DNA from: an uncultured Collinsella sp.
Lineage (GTDB): Bacteria > Actinomycetota > Coriobacteriia > Coriobacteriales > Coriobacteriaceae
Assembly (NCBI GenBank): GCA_900549715.1
Contig: URPK01000003.1
Coordinates: 1 to 64,000 of the forward strand
DNA length: 64,000 nucleotides
Direction: 5' to 3'
Part shown: piece after piece, positions 32,045-40,760 of the stretch
How the letters are laid out: each line of letters starts with the position of its first letter
How positions within the stretch are numbered: position 1 is the first letter of the stretch
The notes under the pieces: generated by a model
Told to the model about the DNA's origin: nothing
The model's database searches: none
The model's input: only the letters and a program-made list of their open reading frames with translations
Position numbers and translations under genes: made by a program

Positions 32045-33196
32045 CTAGCGTATCTGGACGCCGGCTTTCTTTTTCTCGGCCTTGACGCGGTAGAGCTCCG
32101 CATCGGCAGCGCGAAGCAAGTCTTGCCAGGTATCGACACCATCACCGACCCGTGCATAGCCGATGGACATCCGCAACAGATACGGCACCTCGGCGCGTGC
32201 GAGTTCATCGTTGATTGCCGCGCACAGACGCATGATGTCCTGTTCCGCCGCTGCCTTTTGGAGCACCACGAACTCATCGCCACCATAACGTGCGATAAAG
32301 CCACCAGCCGGCGAACAGACATCCTTGAGCGCCGTCGCAACAACCTGAAGAGCATGGTCGCCCTCCACATGTCCATAGCGATCGTTAATCTGCTTAAAGC
32401 CATCAGCGTCCATCATAAGCAGATATACATCTTCGGCCTGATCCGCATTTGAGAAGAGCGACAGCATATAGGTCTCAAAACGGTTGCGATTGTTAAGTCC
32501 AGTCAACGGGTCGGTCGAGATGAGCTGCTCCTGGTAGATGATGTAGAGCAGCAACATGCTAATCATTATGCCGACACAAAGGCCGGGCAGCGAGTATACG
32601 ACCTGAAAGGTACCGCCCACCAGGGCCGGAATGGCGAAAAATGCCAAGGTTCGATAGATGGCCTTCGTCTGCAGGCTCTCGACCCTGCGAGATTGCACAA
32701 ATGCATGCAGGGACGTATGTATAACGTAACAGTAGCTGACGATGGGCTGGATCATATAGGCAAAGCCGCGACGATACACGCCCTGCGAATCGATATAGAA
32801 CAGGGCGTGCGTCCAGTAACTGGTAAACGCCAGCACGACCACCAGAGCCGTAGGCAACGCTACAAGCACCACCCTATAGCGCGAGGTCAAAAGGCGAGAG
32901 CCCTGCACCGTCTCGGAATAGATAAACCAAATGAGACACGCGATAGCAAAGAGCGAAAACGAAACCGCGTTGGAAATCCAGTTGGCAGCAATGCCCAACG
33001 TGCCGTCCACACCGTCCGAAAGCGTCCAGATCATATCGAATAATATGTACGCGGCAGAGGTGTAGCCAAGCATGCTAAACAATAGCTGCTGGGTGCTCGA
33101 GAACAGGGAGCGACGACTTCGCACGGCAAGCCCGATAAGAACAATCATGCATAGCACGAATATCTCAATCTTGAGTGCCTTAACCACTAGCGCCAT
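32045..33196 (-). CDS. membrane-anchored diguanylate cyclase (GGDEF)
   Basis: A 383-residue protein. The first ~210 residues contain about six hydrophobic helices forming a membrane sensor of unrecognised type. The C-terminal GGDEF domain has DPLTGLNNRNRFE near residue 228, DADGFKQINDRYGHVEGDHAL near 258 and RYGGDEFVVLQ near 300, so the active-site signature is intact and it should make c-di-GMP. No inhibitory RxxD site was obvious. The ATG at 33196 is a choice; GAAGGG sits very close to it, and a TTG at 33229 is possible. It follows kdgT after two hairpins, so probably has its own promoter. Confidence 0.88.
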   Translation of the reverse strand: MALVVKALKIEIFVLCMIVLIGLAVRSRRSLFSSTQQLLFSMLGYTSAAYILFDMIWTLSDGVDGTLGIAANWISNAVSFSLFAIACLIWFIYSETVQGSRLLTSRYRVVLVALPTALVVVLAFTSYWTHALFYIDSQGVYRRGFAYMIQPIVSYCYVIHTSLHAFVQSRRVESLQTKAIYRTLAFFAIPALVGGTFQVVYSLPGLCVGIMISMLLLYIIYQEQLISTDPLTGLNNRNRFETYMLSLFSNADQAEDVYLLMMDADGFKQINDRYGHVEGDHALQVVATALKDVCSPAGGFIARYGGDEFVVLQKAAAEQDIMRLCAAINDELARAEVPYLLRMSIGYARVGDGVDTWQDLLRAADAELYRVKAEKKKAGVQIR

Positions 33197-33250
33197 CCCT
33201 TCAATACCCAAGTGGTCAGAATCGCCCAATTCGAATCAGGGCAATAAACA

Positions 33251-33328
33251 CCCCTTTACTCCGCAGGGGTAAAGGGGATAATAGCAGAGCGCCCGAACAT
33301 CACTGCAAAACAGTTTCTGTTCGGGCGC
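33251..33328 (-). terminator. two consecutive hairpins after kdgT
   Basis: On the minus strand the first hairpin (33328-33289, GCGCCCGAACA-type arms of 10-11 bp) is followed by a second (33277-33251, CCCCTTTAC and GTAAAGGGG) and TGTTTATT. The pair sits between the kdgT stop and the GGDEF start and most likely ends the kdgT transcript. Confidence 0.65.
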
Positions 33329-33377
33329 CCATACGGCGCGAATTGCACACGCCGGCATCATTGATGGGTATCGATTG

Positions 33378-34400
33378 CTACTCGCCATCGATGTCAGTCG
33401 CGACAGCCTCCTCGATGGCCTCGACACCGACAGGCGACAGATCCTCCTTGCCTTGGCAGAACTTCTTGTCGACCCAGCCAGTCAGAATCGGAGCCATGAT
33501 CGCCGTGATGATAACGGCGGTGGCGATCTGAGCGTACGCGGTGGGCGCAAGCTCGGCGTAGCGCGGTGCGACCTCGGCGAGGGCAACCGGTGTGGTCATA
33601 GCCGTGCCGGCAATGGTGGAGCAAGCCACAGCGGCCTTGCCATTGCCGCCGCACAGACGCTCAAACGCAAAGGTGATGGGACCGACGACAAACAGCGTGA
33701 CAAGGCCCAGCAAGATGCCGGAAATACCGCCGGTGATAAAGCTCGACAGGCTCATGGACGCACCGAGCTGAAAACCGATGACAGCGATCGCGGGATTGGC
33801 GCCGGGGACCAGCAAGTTCTTGATAAACGGAAACAAGTTGCCCAGAACCATGCCGATAACAAGCGGCAGGATGGATCCGATAATGGTGCCAATGGGAATG
33901 TTGGCAAGGCCGGAAACACCGAGGATGATCATCGTGACGGCGGGGCCGGCCGTAAAGAACAGGATACCGACGGCGCCCTGCTCGGACTCATCGCCGAACT
34001 CGCCCATGATGCCCGTATAGAGCGCCATGTTGCAAAACGTGATGCCGCCGATGATAGACACGGAACTCAGACCCAGGAAGTTGTCGTTAATGAAATATGC
34101 CACGCCCAGGCCGAGAGCCGCTGCGACGACCAGTTTGGGGATCAGCACGACGATGCCGGTCTTGATGGCACCCGGCGTGGACTTAAAGCTGATGCCGGCG
34201 CCCACAAACAGCAGGATCGCGGCGACGATGGTATTGGAGCCACCGCGGCAGGCAGCCGTAAAGAAGCCGCCGATCTCAAAAACCTGCGGGCAGAAGGTGT
34301 TGAGCAAAAGACCGACGATCATCGGATAGATCATGATGTCGCCCGGGATGCGCGGGACCTTGAATTTCTTTTGCTCGTTGGCGGCTGCTTCCTGTGCCAT
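33378..34400 (-). CDS. kdgT: 2-keto-3-deoxygluconate permease (KdgT family)
   Basis: A 340-residue membrane transporter with about ten hydrophobic segments and KdgT-family sequence: RIPGDIMIYPMIVGLLLNT near residue 17, GAGISFKSTPGAIKTG near 73, PFFIGMVLGNL-type helix and PGANPAIAVIGFQLGASMS near 205, and VACSTIAGTAMTTPVALA near 260. KdgT imports 2-keto-3-deoxygluconate, a pectin and uronate breakdown product, with protons. The ATG at 34400 follows AATGGGGG. No uronate pathway genes are nearby, so the physiological substrate is unconfirmed. A palindrome TGGTACCA at 34469-34476 could be an operator. Confidence 0.88.
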   Translation of the reverse strand: MAQEAAANEQKKFKVPRIPGDIMIYPMIVGLLLNTFCPQVFEIGGFFTAACRGGSNTIVAAILLFVGAGISFKSTPGAIKTGIVVLIPKLVVAAALGLGVAYFINDNFLGLSSVSIIGGITFCNMALYTGIMGEFGDESEQGAVGILFFTAGPAVTMIILGVSGLANIPIGTIIGSILPLVIGMVLGNLFPFIKNLLVPGANPAIAVIGFQLGASMSLSSFITGGISGILLGLVTLFVVGPITFAFERLCGGNGKAAVACSTIAGTAMTTPVALAEVAPRYAELAPTAYAQIATAVIITAIMAPILTGWVDKKFCQGKEDLSPVGVEAIEEAVATDIDGE

Positions 34401-34550
34401 GAAACCCCCATTTCCGCTGACGGGGTACAAAAGCCCACGTCACGCTTTGCTACAGTAAAGTTTGACCATGGTACCAGAAGAAATAGACCAGCTCGGTGAA
34501 AAATCCGACAAGTTGGGATGGAACGAGATTCGGCGCCCGCGACGCCACCC

Positions 34551-34874
34551 CTATATAAGACTCAAGACGATATAGAACACGATGCCCGAGACGCAGCACC
34601 ACAACATCGACTTTGTCTTGACCGCCACGACCACGACGCCGGCGGCCGCAATCCAGGGAACCAAGGCAGGCCAGAGCCCTGCGTCGAACGCGCCGGGACT
34701 CACCAAGTCGTTGGCGACCAGCGCGGCAAAGGCAGCGGGCGGGATATAGCCCAGGGCCTCGGTAATGCGGGGCGACAGCGTCCTCCCGCGCAAGGCGAAC
34801 GCCGGCGCGATGCGAAAGAACGCGATAGCAGCCCACGACGACAGCCACAGAACCAAGAACTCGTTAACGGGCAT
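34551..34874 (-). CDS. azlD: AzlD-type branched-chain amino-acid exporter subunit
   Basis: A 107-residue protein with four hydrophobic helices: VNEFLVLWLSSWAAIAFFRI, PAAFAALVANDLV, ALVPWIAAAGVVVVAV and SMLWCCVSGIVFYIVLSLI. The size and helix pattern match AzlD, the small partner of AzlC. The ATG at 34874 overlaps the azlC end by 11 bases, so translation is coupled. Together they form a two-subunit exporter of branched-chain amino acids and analogues. Last gene of the pair; no clear terminator was found before kdgT. Confidence 0.88.
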   Translation of the reverse strand: MPVNEFLVLWLSSWAAIAFFRIAPAFALRGRTLSPRITEALGYIPPAAFAALVANDLVSPGAFDAGLWPALVPWIAAAGVVVVAVKTKSMLWCCVSGIVFYIVLSLI

Positions 34875-35556
34875 CGCGGGCACCTCTTCCGTCAAATACA
34901 GCATCGCACGCCAGCGCAATGGCAATGCCGACCACGACGCTTGCCGGCACGGCAATATTCGTGAGGCCCAAGAACTTGCATACGGCGACGGACACCGCGC
35001 CCGAAACCGCCGCGACAACGTTGCCGCGCGACAGCCGCTGCGAAAAGAGCAGGCAGATAAAGAGCGAGGTGCAGACAAAAGCTGCAATGGCGGTAGGAAC
35101 ATCGACAACGGCGCCGACGATGGCGCCCATCGTACACGAAACGCCCCATGTTGCGATGAGGATCACGTTGAGCACAAAGGACTCGCGCGGGCCCCAATCC
35201 TCCCCTTCAACCAACTTGGCAAGCGAGATGCCATATGCCTCCTCGGTAAGTGTCGCGGCGACGGCCAGCGTCTGACGCTTCGAGGCACCCGTCAGATGCG
35301 GCGCGATCGATGCCGAGTAAAGCGCAAAACGCGAGGAGATGGCGGCAACGCTCGCGATAATCGAAGGTGCAGGCACGCCCGCCAGCCACAGGTTGCAGAT
35401 CATAAACTGGCCGCTGCCCGTCACAAACGTGCTGCTCAGGGCAAAGACCATCCAGGGTTCCATTCCCGTCTGCCCCATGATCATTCCGCACGGCGCGCCT
35501 ATTGCAACATAGGTAAGCATCACTGGCCAGACGGTTCTAACGATTTTGAGCACCAT
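34864..35556 (-). CDS. azlC: AzlC-type branched-chain amino-acid exporter subunit
   Basis: A 230-residue membrane protein with AzlC features: PVMLTYVAIGAPCGMIM near residue 11, ALSSTFVTGSGQFMI near 38, SSRFALYSASIAPHL near 73, LTEEAYGISLAK near 100, and TWGVSCTMGAIVG near 132. The ATG at 35556 has GAGAAG upstream; longer in-frame starts lack a site. AzlC needs the small AzlD protein, encoded next and overlapping by 11 bases. Divergent from the HD gene. Export relieves amino-acid excess, in contrast to the liv importer elsewhere in the window. Confidence 0.9.
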   Translation of the reverse strand: MVLKIVRTVWPVMLTYVAIGAPCGMIMGQTGMEPWMVFALSSTFVTGSGQFMICNLWLAGVPAPSIIASVAAISSRFALYSASIAPHLTGASKRQTLAVAATLTEEAYGISLAKLVEGEDWGPRESFVLNVILIATWGVSCTMGAIVGAVVDVPTAIAAFVCTSLFICLLFSQRLSRGNVVAAVSGAVSVAVCKFLGLTNIAVPASVVVGIAIALACDAVFDGRGARDAR

Positions 35557-35682
35557 ACGCTTCTCATCCTGACAAGGTCTCCGAGCCGCATGTAGCGACA
35601 CGGCAGAATCATCATCCGACAGCAACCGAGTTCACCTACAATTGCCACCGGATCGAAAGACACAACTTTTTAGGAAGTCATT

Positions 35683-36495
35683 ATGACAGCTATCGATCGA
35701 GACCGGGCGCGCGCGGCCTTCAAAAGCTACACCGATGCCTACGACGCCACCAACCCACGCATCGCGCTCAAAATCGAGCATACGTACCACGTGGCCGAGG
35801 CATGCGATGCCGTAGCGCGCGAGCAGGGCTGGTCGTCAGAAGATATTGACCTGGCATGGCTTTGCGGCCTGCTACACGATATGGGCCGCTTTGAGCAGCT
35901 GCGACGCTGGGACACCTTTAAGGACGCCGAGAGCATGAGCCATGCGGCGCTGGGCATCGAGGTCCTCTTTGGCGAGAATCCCGCCGATGCACCCGCCGTA
36001 ACAAGCATCCGCGACTTTATCGATGACCCGGCAGAAGATGAGCTCATCCGAGCGAGCATTGCCTATCACAGCGATTTCCGTCTACCCGCGCAGCTCGACG
36101 TGCGCACGCGGAGCTTCTGCGATATCGTGCGCGATGGTGACAAGATCGACATTATGCGCACCATCGCCGACAGCACCGTCGACACCATCCTCAAGGTGGA
36201 TGAGGACGCGTTTCTAGCCAGTCGCTTCTCGGTACCGACGCTTGCCGCCTTTGACGAGCATCGGTGCGTCGCGCGCGACGAGCGCAACGAGCCGGCGGAC
36301 TACCTGGTGGGACTCATCTGCTTTATGTTTGAGCTCGTCTATCCAGCAAGCCGCGCGCTGGCGCGTGAACGGGGCGATGTCCACCGCCTGCTCGACGCGC
36401 CCTTTGGCATTACACGGCCCTTTACCGACCCTGCCACGCAGGCAACCTGGAGCCGCCTAAAGGACGAGATGCGCGACTGGCTGGCGCGCGCCTAG
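35683..36495 (+). CDS. HD-domain phosphohydrolase-like protein
   Basis: A 270-residue cytoplasmic protein of the HD superfamily. The metal site is visible: His in KIEHTYHV near residue 31, HD in CGLLHDMGRFE near 68, and Asp in VRDGDKIDIMR near 158. Such proteins hydrolyse phosphate esters, nucleotides or cyclic nucleotides; the substrate is unknown. ATG after AGGAAG. It converges on etfA; the two stop codons share the palindrome CTAG and the genes overlap by 4 bases. Confidence 0.85.
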   Translation: MTAIDRDRARAAFKSYTDAYDATNPRIALKIEHTYHVAEACDAVAREQGWSSEDIDLAWLCGLLHDMGRFEQLRRWDTFKDAESMSHAALGIEVLFGENPADAPAVTSIRDFIDDPAEDELIRASIAYHSDFRLPAQLDVRTRSFCDIVRDGDKIDIMRTIADSTVDTILKVDEDAFLASRFSVPTLAAFDEHRCVARDERNEPADYLVGLICFMFELVYPASRALARERGDVHRLLDAPFGITRPFTDPATQATWSRLKDEMRDWLARA

Positions 36496-37697
36496 CGCTC
36501 AAGCTGGGCCAGCAGCTCCTCGACGACCTCGACGGCGTCCCCAACAACCTTGTACTGGGCAGCACCAAAAATGGGGGCATCCGGGTCCTCGTTGATGGCG
36601 ATAACGCACTCCGCCCCACCGATGCCGGCAAGATGCTGGATGGCGCCCGAAACACCGATACTCACGAGAAGCTTGGGCGAAACCGATACGCCGGTCTGGC
36701 CAATCTGATGGCGATACTCCAACCAGCCGGCCTCCACGACAGGTCGCGTGCAACCAAGCTCGGCTCCCAGAGCCTCGGCGAGCCTTCGCATCAGCGGCAG
36801 GTTTTTCTTGGAACCAATGCCGCGACCCACCACGACCAGGCGCTCGGCATCGGCGATCGAGGCCTGCTGCCCCCACTCCTCGGCGGGAATCGAAATCTCG
36901 ACACGAGCCTTAGCATCATCCGCAAGCGATATCTGGGTGATCGTGCCGGAGCGGCCGTAGTCAAAGTCGGGCGCCTTAAAGATGCCGGGACGAACCGTTG
37001 CCATCTGGGGACGATGATTGGGGCAGACGATGGTGGCCATCAGGTTGCCGCCAAACGCCGGACGCGTCTGTTGCAGCAGTCCCGTCTCCGTATCCATCGA
37101 AAGTACGGTGCAGTCAGCCGTAAGGCCCGTCTGCAAGCGCACGGCAACGCCGGGTGCCAGTTCGCGGCCAAAAGCGGTCGCACCGTATAGGATGGCCTCG
37201 GGTTTGCGTTCGGCTACCAAATCGCAGATCAAGCGGGCGTAGACCTCCGCATCGTTTTGGCGCAGGCGCTCGTCGCGACAGGCCAGGACTTCGTCGGCGC
37301 CTGCGCAAACCAGATGCTCCAGGTCACCGAGAGAACCCTCGGGGGCCATACCGACCAGTGCCACCAGACGGCAGCCGCGAGCATCGGCAAGCTCGCGGCC
37401 CTTGCCCATAAGCTCATAGGCAACGGGAGTCACCGTATCGTGCTCGTCGGTCTGCACGAATACCCAAATGTCTCGATATGCATCAAGGTCCACCGCACCA
37501 GCGGCCTCGTCACGCTCGATCGAGATAGCGTTGACAGGGCAGGCGTCGACGCACCCACCGCATAGGATGCAGCCGTCGGTTACGTGGGCGCATCGGTTGG
37601 GTCGCTCGCCTTCCACTACGATGCCGCCCGAGGCACAGGCGCGAACGCAGCGACCGCAGCCGATACAGGCTTCGCTATCGATAATCAGTCCGCTCAT
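36492..37697 (-). CDS. etfA: electron transfer flavoprotein alpha subunit with N-terminal ferredoxin domain
   Basis: A 401-residue EtfA. Residues 5-65 form a 2[4Fe-4S] ferredoxin domain (CIGCGRCVRAC near 11; CILCGGCVDACP near 43). The Etf alpha/beta domain follows, and the C-terminal FAD-binding domain has RPAFGGNLMATI near 210, VVVGRGIGSKKNL near 288, GQTGVSVSPKLLVSIGVSGAIQH near 333 and INEDPDAPIF near 370. This layout is that of LctC in electron-confurcating lactate dehydrogenase complexes. It lies one base from etfB and ends the etfB-etfA side of the operon. Likely role: accept electrons from lactate via EtfB and pass them to ferredoxin/NAD. Confidence 0.92.
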   Translation of the reverse strand: MSGLIIDSEACIGCGRCVRACASGGIVVEGERPNRCAHVTDGCILCGGCVDACPVNAISIERDEAAGAVDLDAYRDIWVFVQTDEHDTVTPVAYELMGKGRELADARGCRLVALVGMAPEGSLGDLEHLVCAGADEVLACRDERLRQNDAEVYARLICDLVAERKPEAILYGATAFGRELAPGVAVRLQTGLTADCTVLSMDTETGLLQQTRPAFGGNLMATIVCPNHRPQMATVRPGIFKAPDFDYGRSGTITQISLADDAKARVEISIPAEEWGQQASIADAERLVVVGRGIGSKKNLPLMRRLAEALGAELGCTRPVVEAGWLEYRHQIGQTGVSVSPKLLVSIGVSGAIQHLAGIGGAECVIAINEDPDAPIFGAAQYKVVGDAVEVVEELLAQLER

Positions 37698-38513
37698 CTA
37701 TGCCATCCCCTCGATAATCTTGGCAAGTTCTACCGCCTGCTCGGACGCCGTCCCCTCAACGGCCTTGCACGTTTGGTCACGGTCGGGCACAAACGAGCGC
37801 ACGACCTGTGTCGGCGACCCGGCAAGACCGCAACGCGCGGGGTCGGCGTTCACGTCGGCGGCACTGACCACGCGCACGTCCGTCTCCTCCGCCGCGCGAA
37901 TACCGGCAATACTCGGCATACGCAACTGGCCAATCTCCTTGGCAGTCGTCATCGCGCACGGCATCTCCAGGCGCACCGTCTCCTCGCCGGCATCGCAGCC
38001 GTGGACGAGCGCCAGCGAGCCACACGTCGTAAAGCCCGCGCTTTGCACGCAGCTCACGTCGGTCACGCAGGGAATCTCAAAGGCACCGGCCAGCTCGGGG
38101 CCAATCTGGGCCGTATCGCCATCCACCGCCATCTTGCCGCAGATGAGCAGGTCGAAGTCCTCGTCAAGCGCCTCGATGCCGCATTTGAGAGCATAGGTGG
38201 TCGCCAGGGTATCGGCACCTGCAAAGGCGCGATCGGTCAGCAGCAGCGCGTCGTCGGCGCCTCGAGCGATGCAGTCGCGCAGCAGCGACTCGGTCGCGGG
38301 GATGCCCATCGACACCACCGTCACGCGCACATCCATGCCAAAGCCGATAAAGTCGTCCTTCAGCGCCAGCGCACATTCCAAAGCGCTCGCATCAAAGGGA
38401 TTAATGACCGCCTGCTTGCCATCGCGCACGATGGTATTGGTCTTGGGGTCCATCTTGACCTCGGTGCTGCCCGGCACGGCCTTGACGCACACCACCATAT
38501 GGAAATCGCTCAT
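37698..38513 (-). CDS. etfB: electron transfer flavoprotein beta subunit
   Basis: A 271-residue EtfB with VVCVKAVPGSTEVKMDP at the start, NPFDASALECALALKD near residue 38, SMGIPATESLLRDCIARGAD near 66 and DLLICGKMAVDGDTAQIGPELA near 115. The last two are the nucleotide-binding hallmarks of EtfB. The ATG at 38513 lies 9 bases from GGGGG, while a GTG at 38519, overlapping the preceding stop as GTGA, is the alternative. Middle gene of an oxidase-etfB-etfA operon. Confidence 0.92.
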   Translation of the reverse strand: MSDFHMVVCVKAVPGSTEVKMDPKTNTIVRDGKQAVINPFDASALECALALKDDFIGFGMDVRVTVVSMGIPATESLLRDCIARGADDALLLTDRAFAGADTLATTYALKCGIEALDEDFDLLICGKMAVDGDTAQIGPELAGAFEIPCVTDVSCVQSAGFTTCGSLALVHGCDAGEETVRLEMPCAMTTAKEIGQLRMPSIAGIRAAEETDVRVVSAADVNADPARCGLAGSPTQVVRSFVPDRDQTCKAVEGTASEQAVELAKIIEGMA

Positions 38514-38515
38514 CT

Positions 38516-40117
38516 TCACGCGCCCCCTTTCTGGACGAGCTCATCCAAGAGCTTCTCCGAAAACAGGTTGCCGCGACCCAGCTGCCCGTCGGGATCGAGC
38601 TGGAGCTTGAGCCGCGCCGACTCGACCATGGCCTCGTGACCGTACATCGTCTCTAAGAAGCCCGCCTTGATCTTGCCGACGCCGTGCTCGGCAGAAACGG
38701 CACCGCCCATAGCCGTTACCTCCGCAGCCCACTGGGCAAACAGCTCGCCACCGCGACGGTAGTCCTGCGCATCGCGCGGCAGGATGTTCACATGCAGATG
38801 GTTGTTACCGATGTGCCCCCAGGCAGCAGATTCAAGCCCGCTTTCGGCCAGTGTGCGGCGATAGAGGGCCACGACATCGGCAAGGCGTGCATTGGGCACC
38901 GACATGTCCGAACCCAGTTTGGTGATGGTGGGGTCGGTGCGGCGACGCTCGTCGATAAGCATATTGACGCTCTCGGGGACCGCATGGCGGAAGAACCGCT
39001 GGCACTCGCGATCAACCTCGGTGCGCGCGACCCATGTCGCATCGTCGCGGCCACCCGCAAACTCGAGCACCCATCCCAGGTGGTACAGCTCCTCGGTCGC
39101 CTGGGCCTCGTCATTGCAGTCGAGCTCCACGTAGACACAGACCTTGGCCTCTTTGTCGAGCGCCGGCAGCGAGGCAAACGCCGTCGACTGCTCGCGCTGG
39201 CGACGTAGAATATCCAGGGCGCCAGCATCGAAGTACTCGATGGCAGCCGCATGGGACAGGACGGGGCGCACGGAATCGGTAAAGGACACGGCCTTGTCTT
39301 CGCTATCGAAAAAGCAGCTCACGCCCCAAACGACCGCAGGCGCCGCCTGCAGGGCAATCTCGAGCTCGGTGATAACGCCGAGCGTGCCGCAAGCGCCGAT
39401 AAAGAGGTCGATGGCGTCCATATCGTCCGCAACAAAATAACCCGAGGCATTTTTTGTCTTGGGCATGGTGTAGTCAGGAAGATCGAGCTCGAGTGCACGG
39501 CCCTCTGCCGTCACGAGCGACAGGTGGCGGCCCTGGGCAAAAGCCTCACCGCGCTGAAGCTCAAGCAAATCGCCATCAGCCAGCGCAACGTGGAGTCCCG
39601 TGATATGCGGGCGCATGGGGCCGTAAGCGTAGCTGCGGGCGCCGGAGGCGTTGCATGCCGCCATGCCGCCCAGACAGGCAGATGCCTCGGTGGGATCGGT
39701 GGGAAAGAACTGCTCGGGGGCCTCTTGGAACTCCTCGTAGGCCTCAAGCGATGCCTGGTCCCAACCAGCAGTCGGCAGCACCTTCTTGCTCAGCTGCTTG
39801 CGCAGCTCCGAGAGCACAACGCCCGGCTCCACGCGCAGCAGAAATTGGCCTTGTTCATCGCGGCGAAGGCCCAAGTAGCGATTCATACGGGAAGTATTGA
39901 GGATATGCCCGCCGTGGGGCACGGCACCGGCGGCAAGGCCGGTTCGGGCGCCCTGAACCGTTACCGGGACACGCTCGGCATGGAGCTTTTCCAAAATGGC
40001 ACGGACCTCGTCTTCCGTTATCGGAAACGAGATGCTCGAGGCCTCGCCCGATGCGCGAGACTCATCGCGACCATACTCTTCGAACTCGTCGGTGAAGGGT
40101 TTGATGGTTGCAGACAC
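38516..40117 (-). CDS. FAD-linked oxidase, likely D-lactate dehydrogenase of an Etf complex
   Basis: A 533-residue FAD_binding_4/FAD-oxidase_C protein of the GlcD/LctD class. Features: VPVTVQGARTGLAAGAVPHGG near residue 50 (FAD pyrophosphate binding), ACLGGMAACNASGARSYAYG near 145, GACGTLGVITELEIALQ near 230, and the C-terminal EHGVGKIKAGFLE near 490. The adjacent etfB and ferredoxin-containing etfA point to lactate oxidation driven by electron confurcation, as in Acetobacterium LctBCD. Glycolate or another 2-hydroxyacid remains possible. GTG start after AAAGGGGGAG. Confidence 0.88.
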   Translation of the reverse strand: MSATIKPFTDEFEEYGRDESRASGEASSISFPITEDEVRAILEKLHAERVPVTVQGARTGLAAGAVPHGGHILNTSRMNRYLGLRRDEQGQFLLRVEPGVVLSELRKQLSKKVLPTAGWDQASLEAYEEFQEAPEQFFPTDPTEASACLGGMAACNASGARSYAYGPMRPHITGLHVALADGDLLELQRGEAFAQGRHLSLVTAEGRALELDLPDYTMPKTKNASGYFVADDMDAIDLFIGACGTLGVITELEIALQAAPAVVWGVSCFFDSEDKAVSFTDSVRPVLSHAAAIEYFDAGALDILRRQREQSTAFASLPALDKEAKVCVYVELDCNDEAQATEELYHLGWVLEFAGGRDDATWVARTEVDRECQRFFRHAVPESVNMLIDERRRTDPTITKLGSDMSVPNARLADVVALYRRTLAESGLESAAWGHIGNNHLHVNILPRDAQDYRRGGELFAQWAAEVTAMGGAVSAEHGVGKIKAGFLETMYGHEAMVESARLKLQLDPDGQLGRGNLFSEKLLDELVQKGGA

Positions 40118-40463
40118 GCGAACTCCCCCTTTAGCTAACTACAGTGTTTGCAGGGAGATGTTACCGCATCGTTTCGTCGACGTGTTCGAGACCGTCTCCA
40201 TAATTGGCGTTTTTTACGTTCGTGCAATTCGGCGAGCGGCTTGATTTCCTCGGCAGACGATGCTTTTGACACATATGGCCCCGCCGTCGCCGACCGCGCG
40301 ATTGTCACTCGAAAAAAGTTGGAGTATTTTTTGCCGCCTTTTACCTGCGGAGACACCAATCCGTCAAGCATTTGGTCAGCAATTGGTCAAGTAGCGGCTG
40401 ATACCGTCGGCATCGACAGCCAAAACCGACAGAAGTTTTGGCCCCAAAAGCAGGGAGGTTCCC
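40118..40463. promoter_or_regulatory. divergent regulatory region oxidase-etf operon / unknown operon
   Basis: No gene in this 346-bp gap. Noted structure: an exact direct repeat TTGGTCA at 40372-40378 and 40383-40389 (11 bp apart, one helical turn); ACCAA at 40355-40359 facing TTGGT at 40372-40376, an inverted pair of the kind bound by GntR/LldR-type regulators; and a perfect 8-bp stem-loop (GCCAAAAC / GTTTTGGC, 40419-40442) just before the AGGGAGG site of the next gene. Regulator identity is unknown. Confidence 0.45.
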
Positions 40464-40760
40464 ATGGCATATTACTGGCCCCAGTACGGCATCGCCATCG
40501 AAGTCGACGACGATCCCCATCTCCTGCCTTTCGACGAAGAGGCATTCCCCGATACGGCGGTCTACCACGTTACCACCGATGTGATCTGCGACCCCGAGTC
40601 GTTCTCGGCGCTCGCCCACCATATCGCGCATATCCACGACATCGAGCTCCCTCCCGACTTCGAAGAGCTCGTCTACTCGCGCCGCCTGATGCTTCACATG
40701 CTCTTTGGAGCGGACCCGTCCACCTTTGCGCGCATCTATACCGCCAAGGATGCCGCATGA
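40464..40760 (+). CDS. small cytoplasmic protein of unknown function, first gene of the surface operon
   Basis: A 98-residue acidic protein without signal peptide or membrane segment. It has an aromatic start (MAYYWPQYGIAIEVDDDPH), a YHVTTDVICDPESF segment and a histidine-rich helix (ALAHHIAHIHDIELP). I do not recognise it. AGGGAGG lies 6 bases before the ATG. Its stop overlaps the next gene's start as ATGA, so the two proteins are translated together. A cytoplasmic regulator or chaperone for the exported proteins behind it would fit, but that is a guess. Confidence 0.75.
   Translation: MAYYWPQYGIAIEVDDDPHLLPFDEEAFPDTAVYHVTTDVICDPESFSALAHHIAHIHDIELPPDFEELVYSRRLMLHMLFGADPSTFARIYTAKDAA

Noticed and set aside
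34401..34550. KdgR-type operator before kdgT
   Set aside because: Only one 8-bp palindrome (TGGTACCA) is present, too common by chance to call a site; mentioned in the kdgT entry only.
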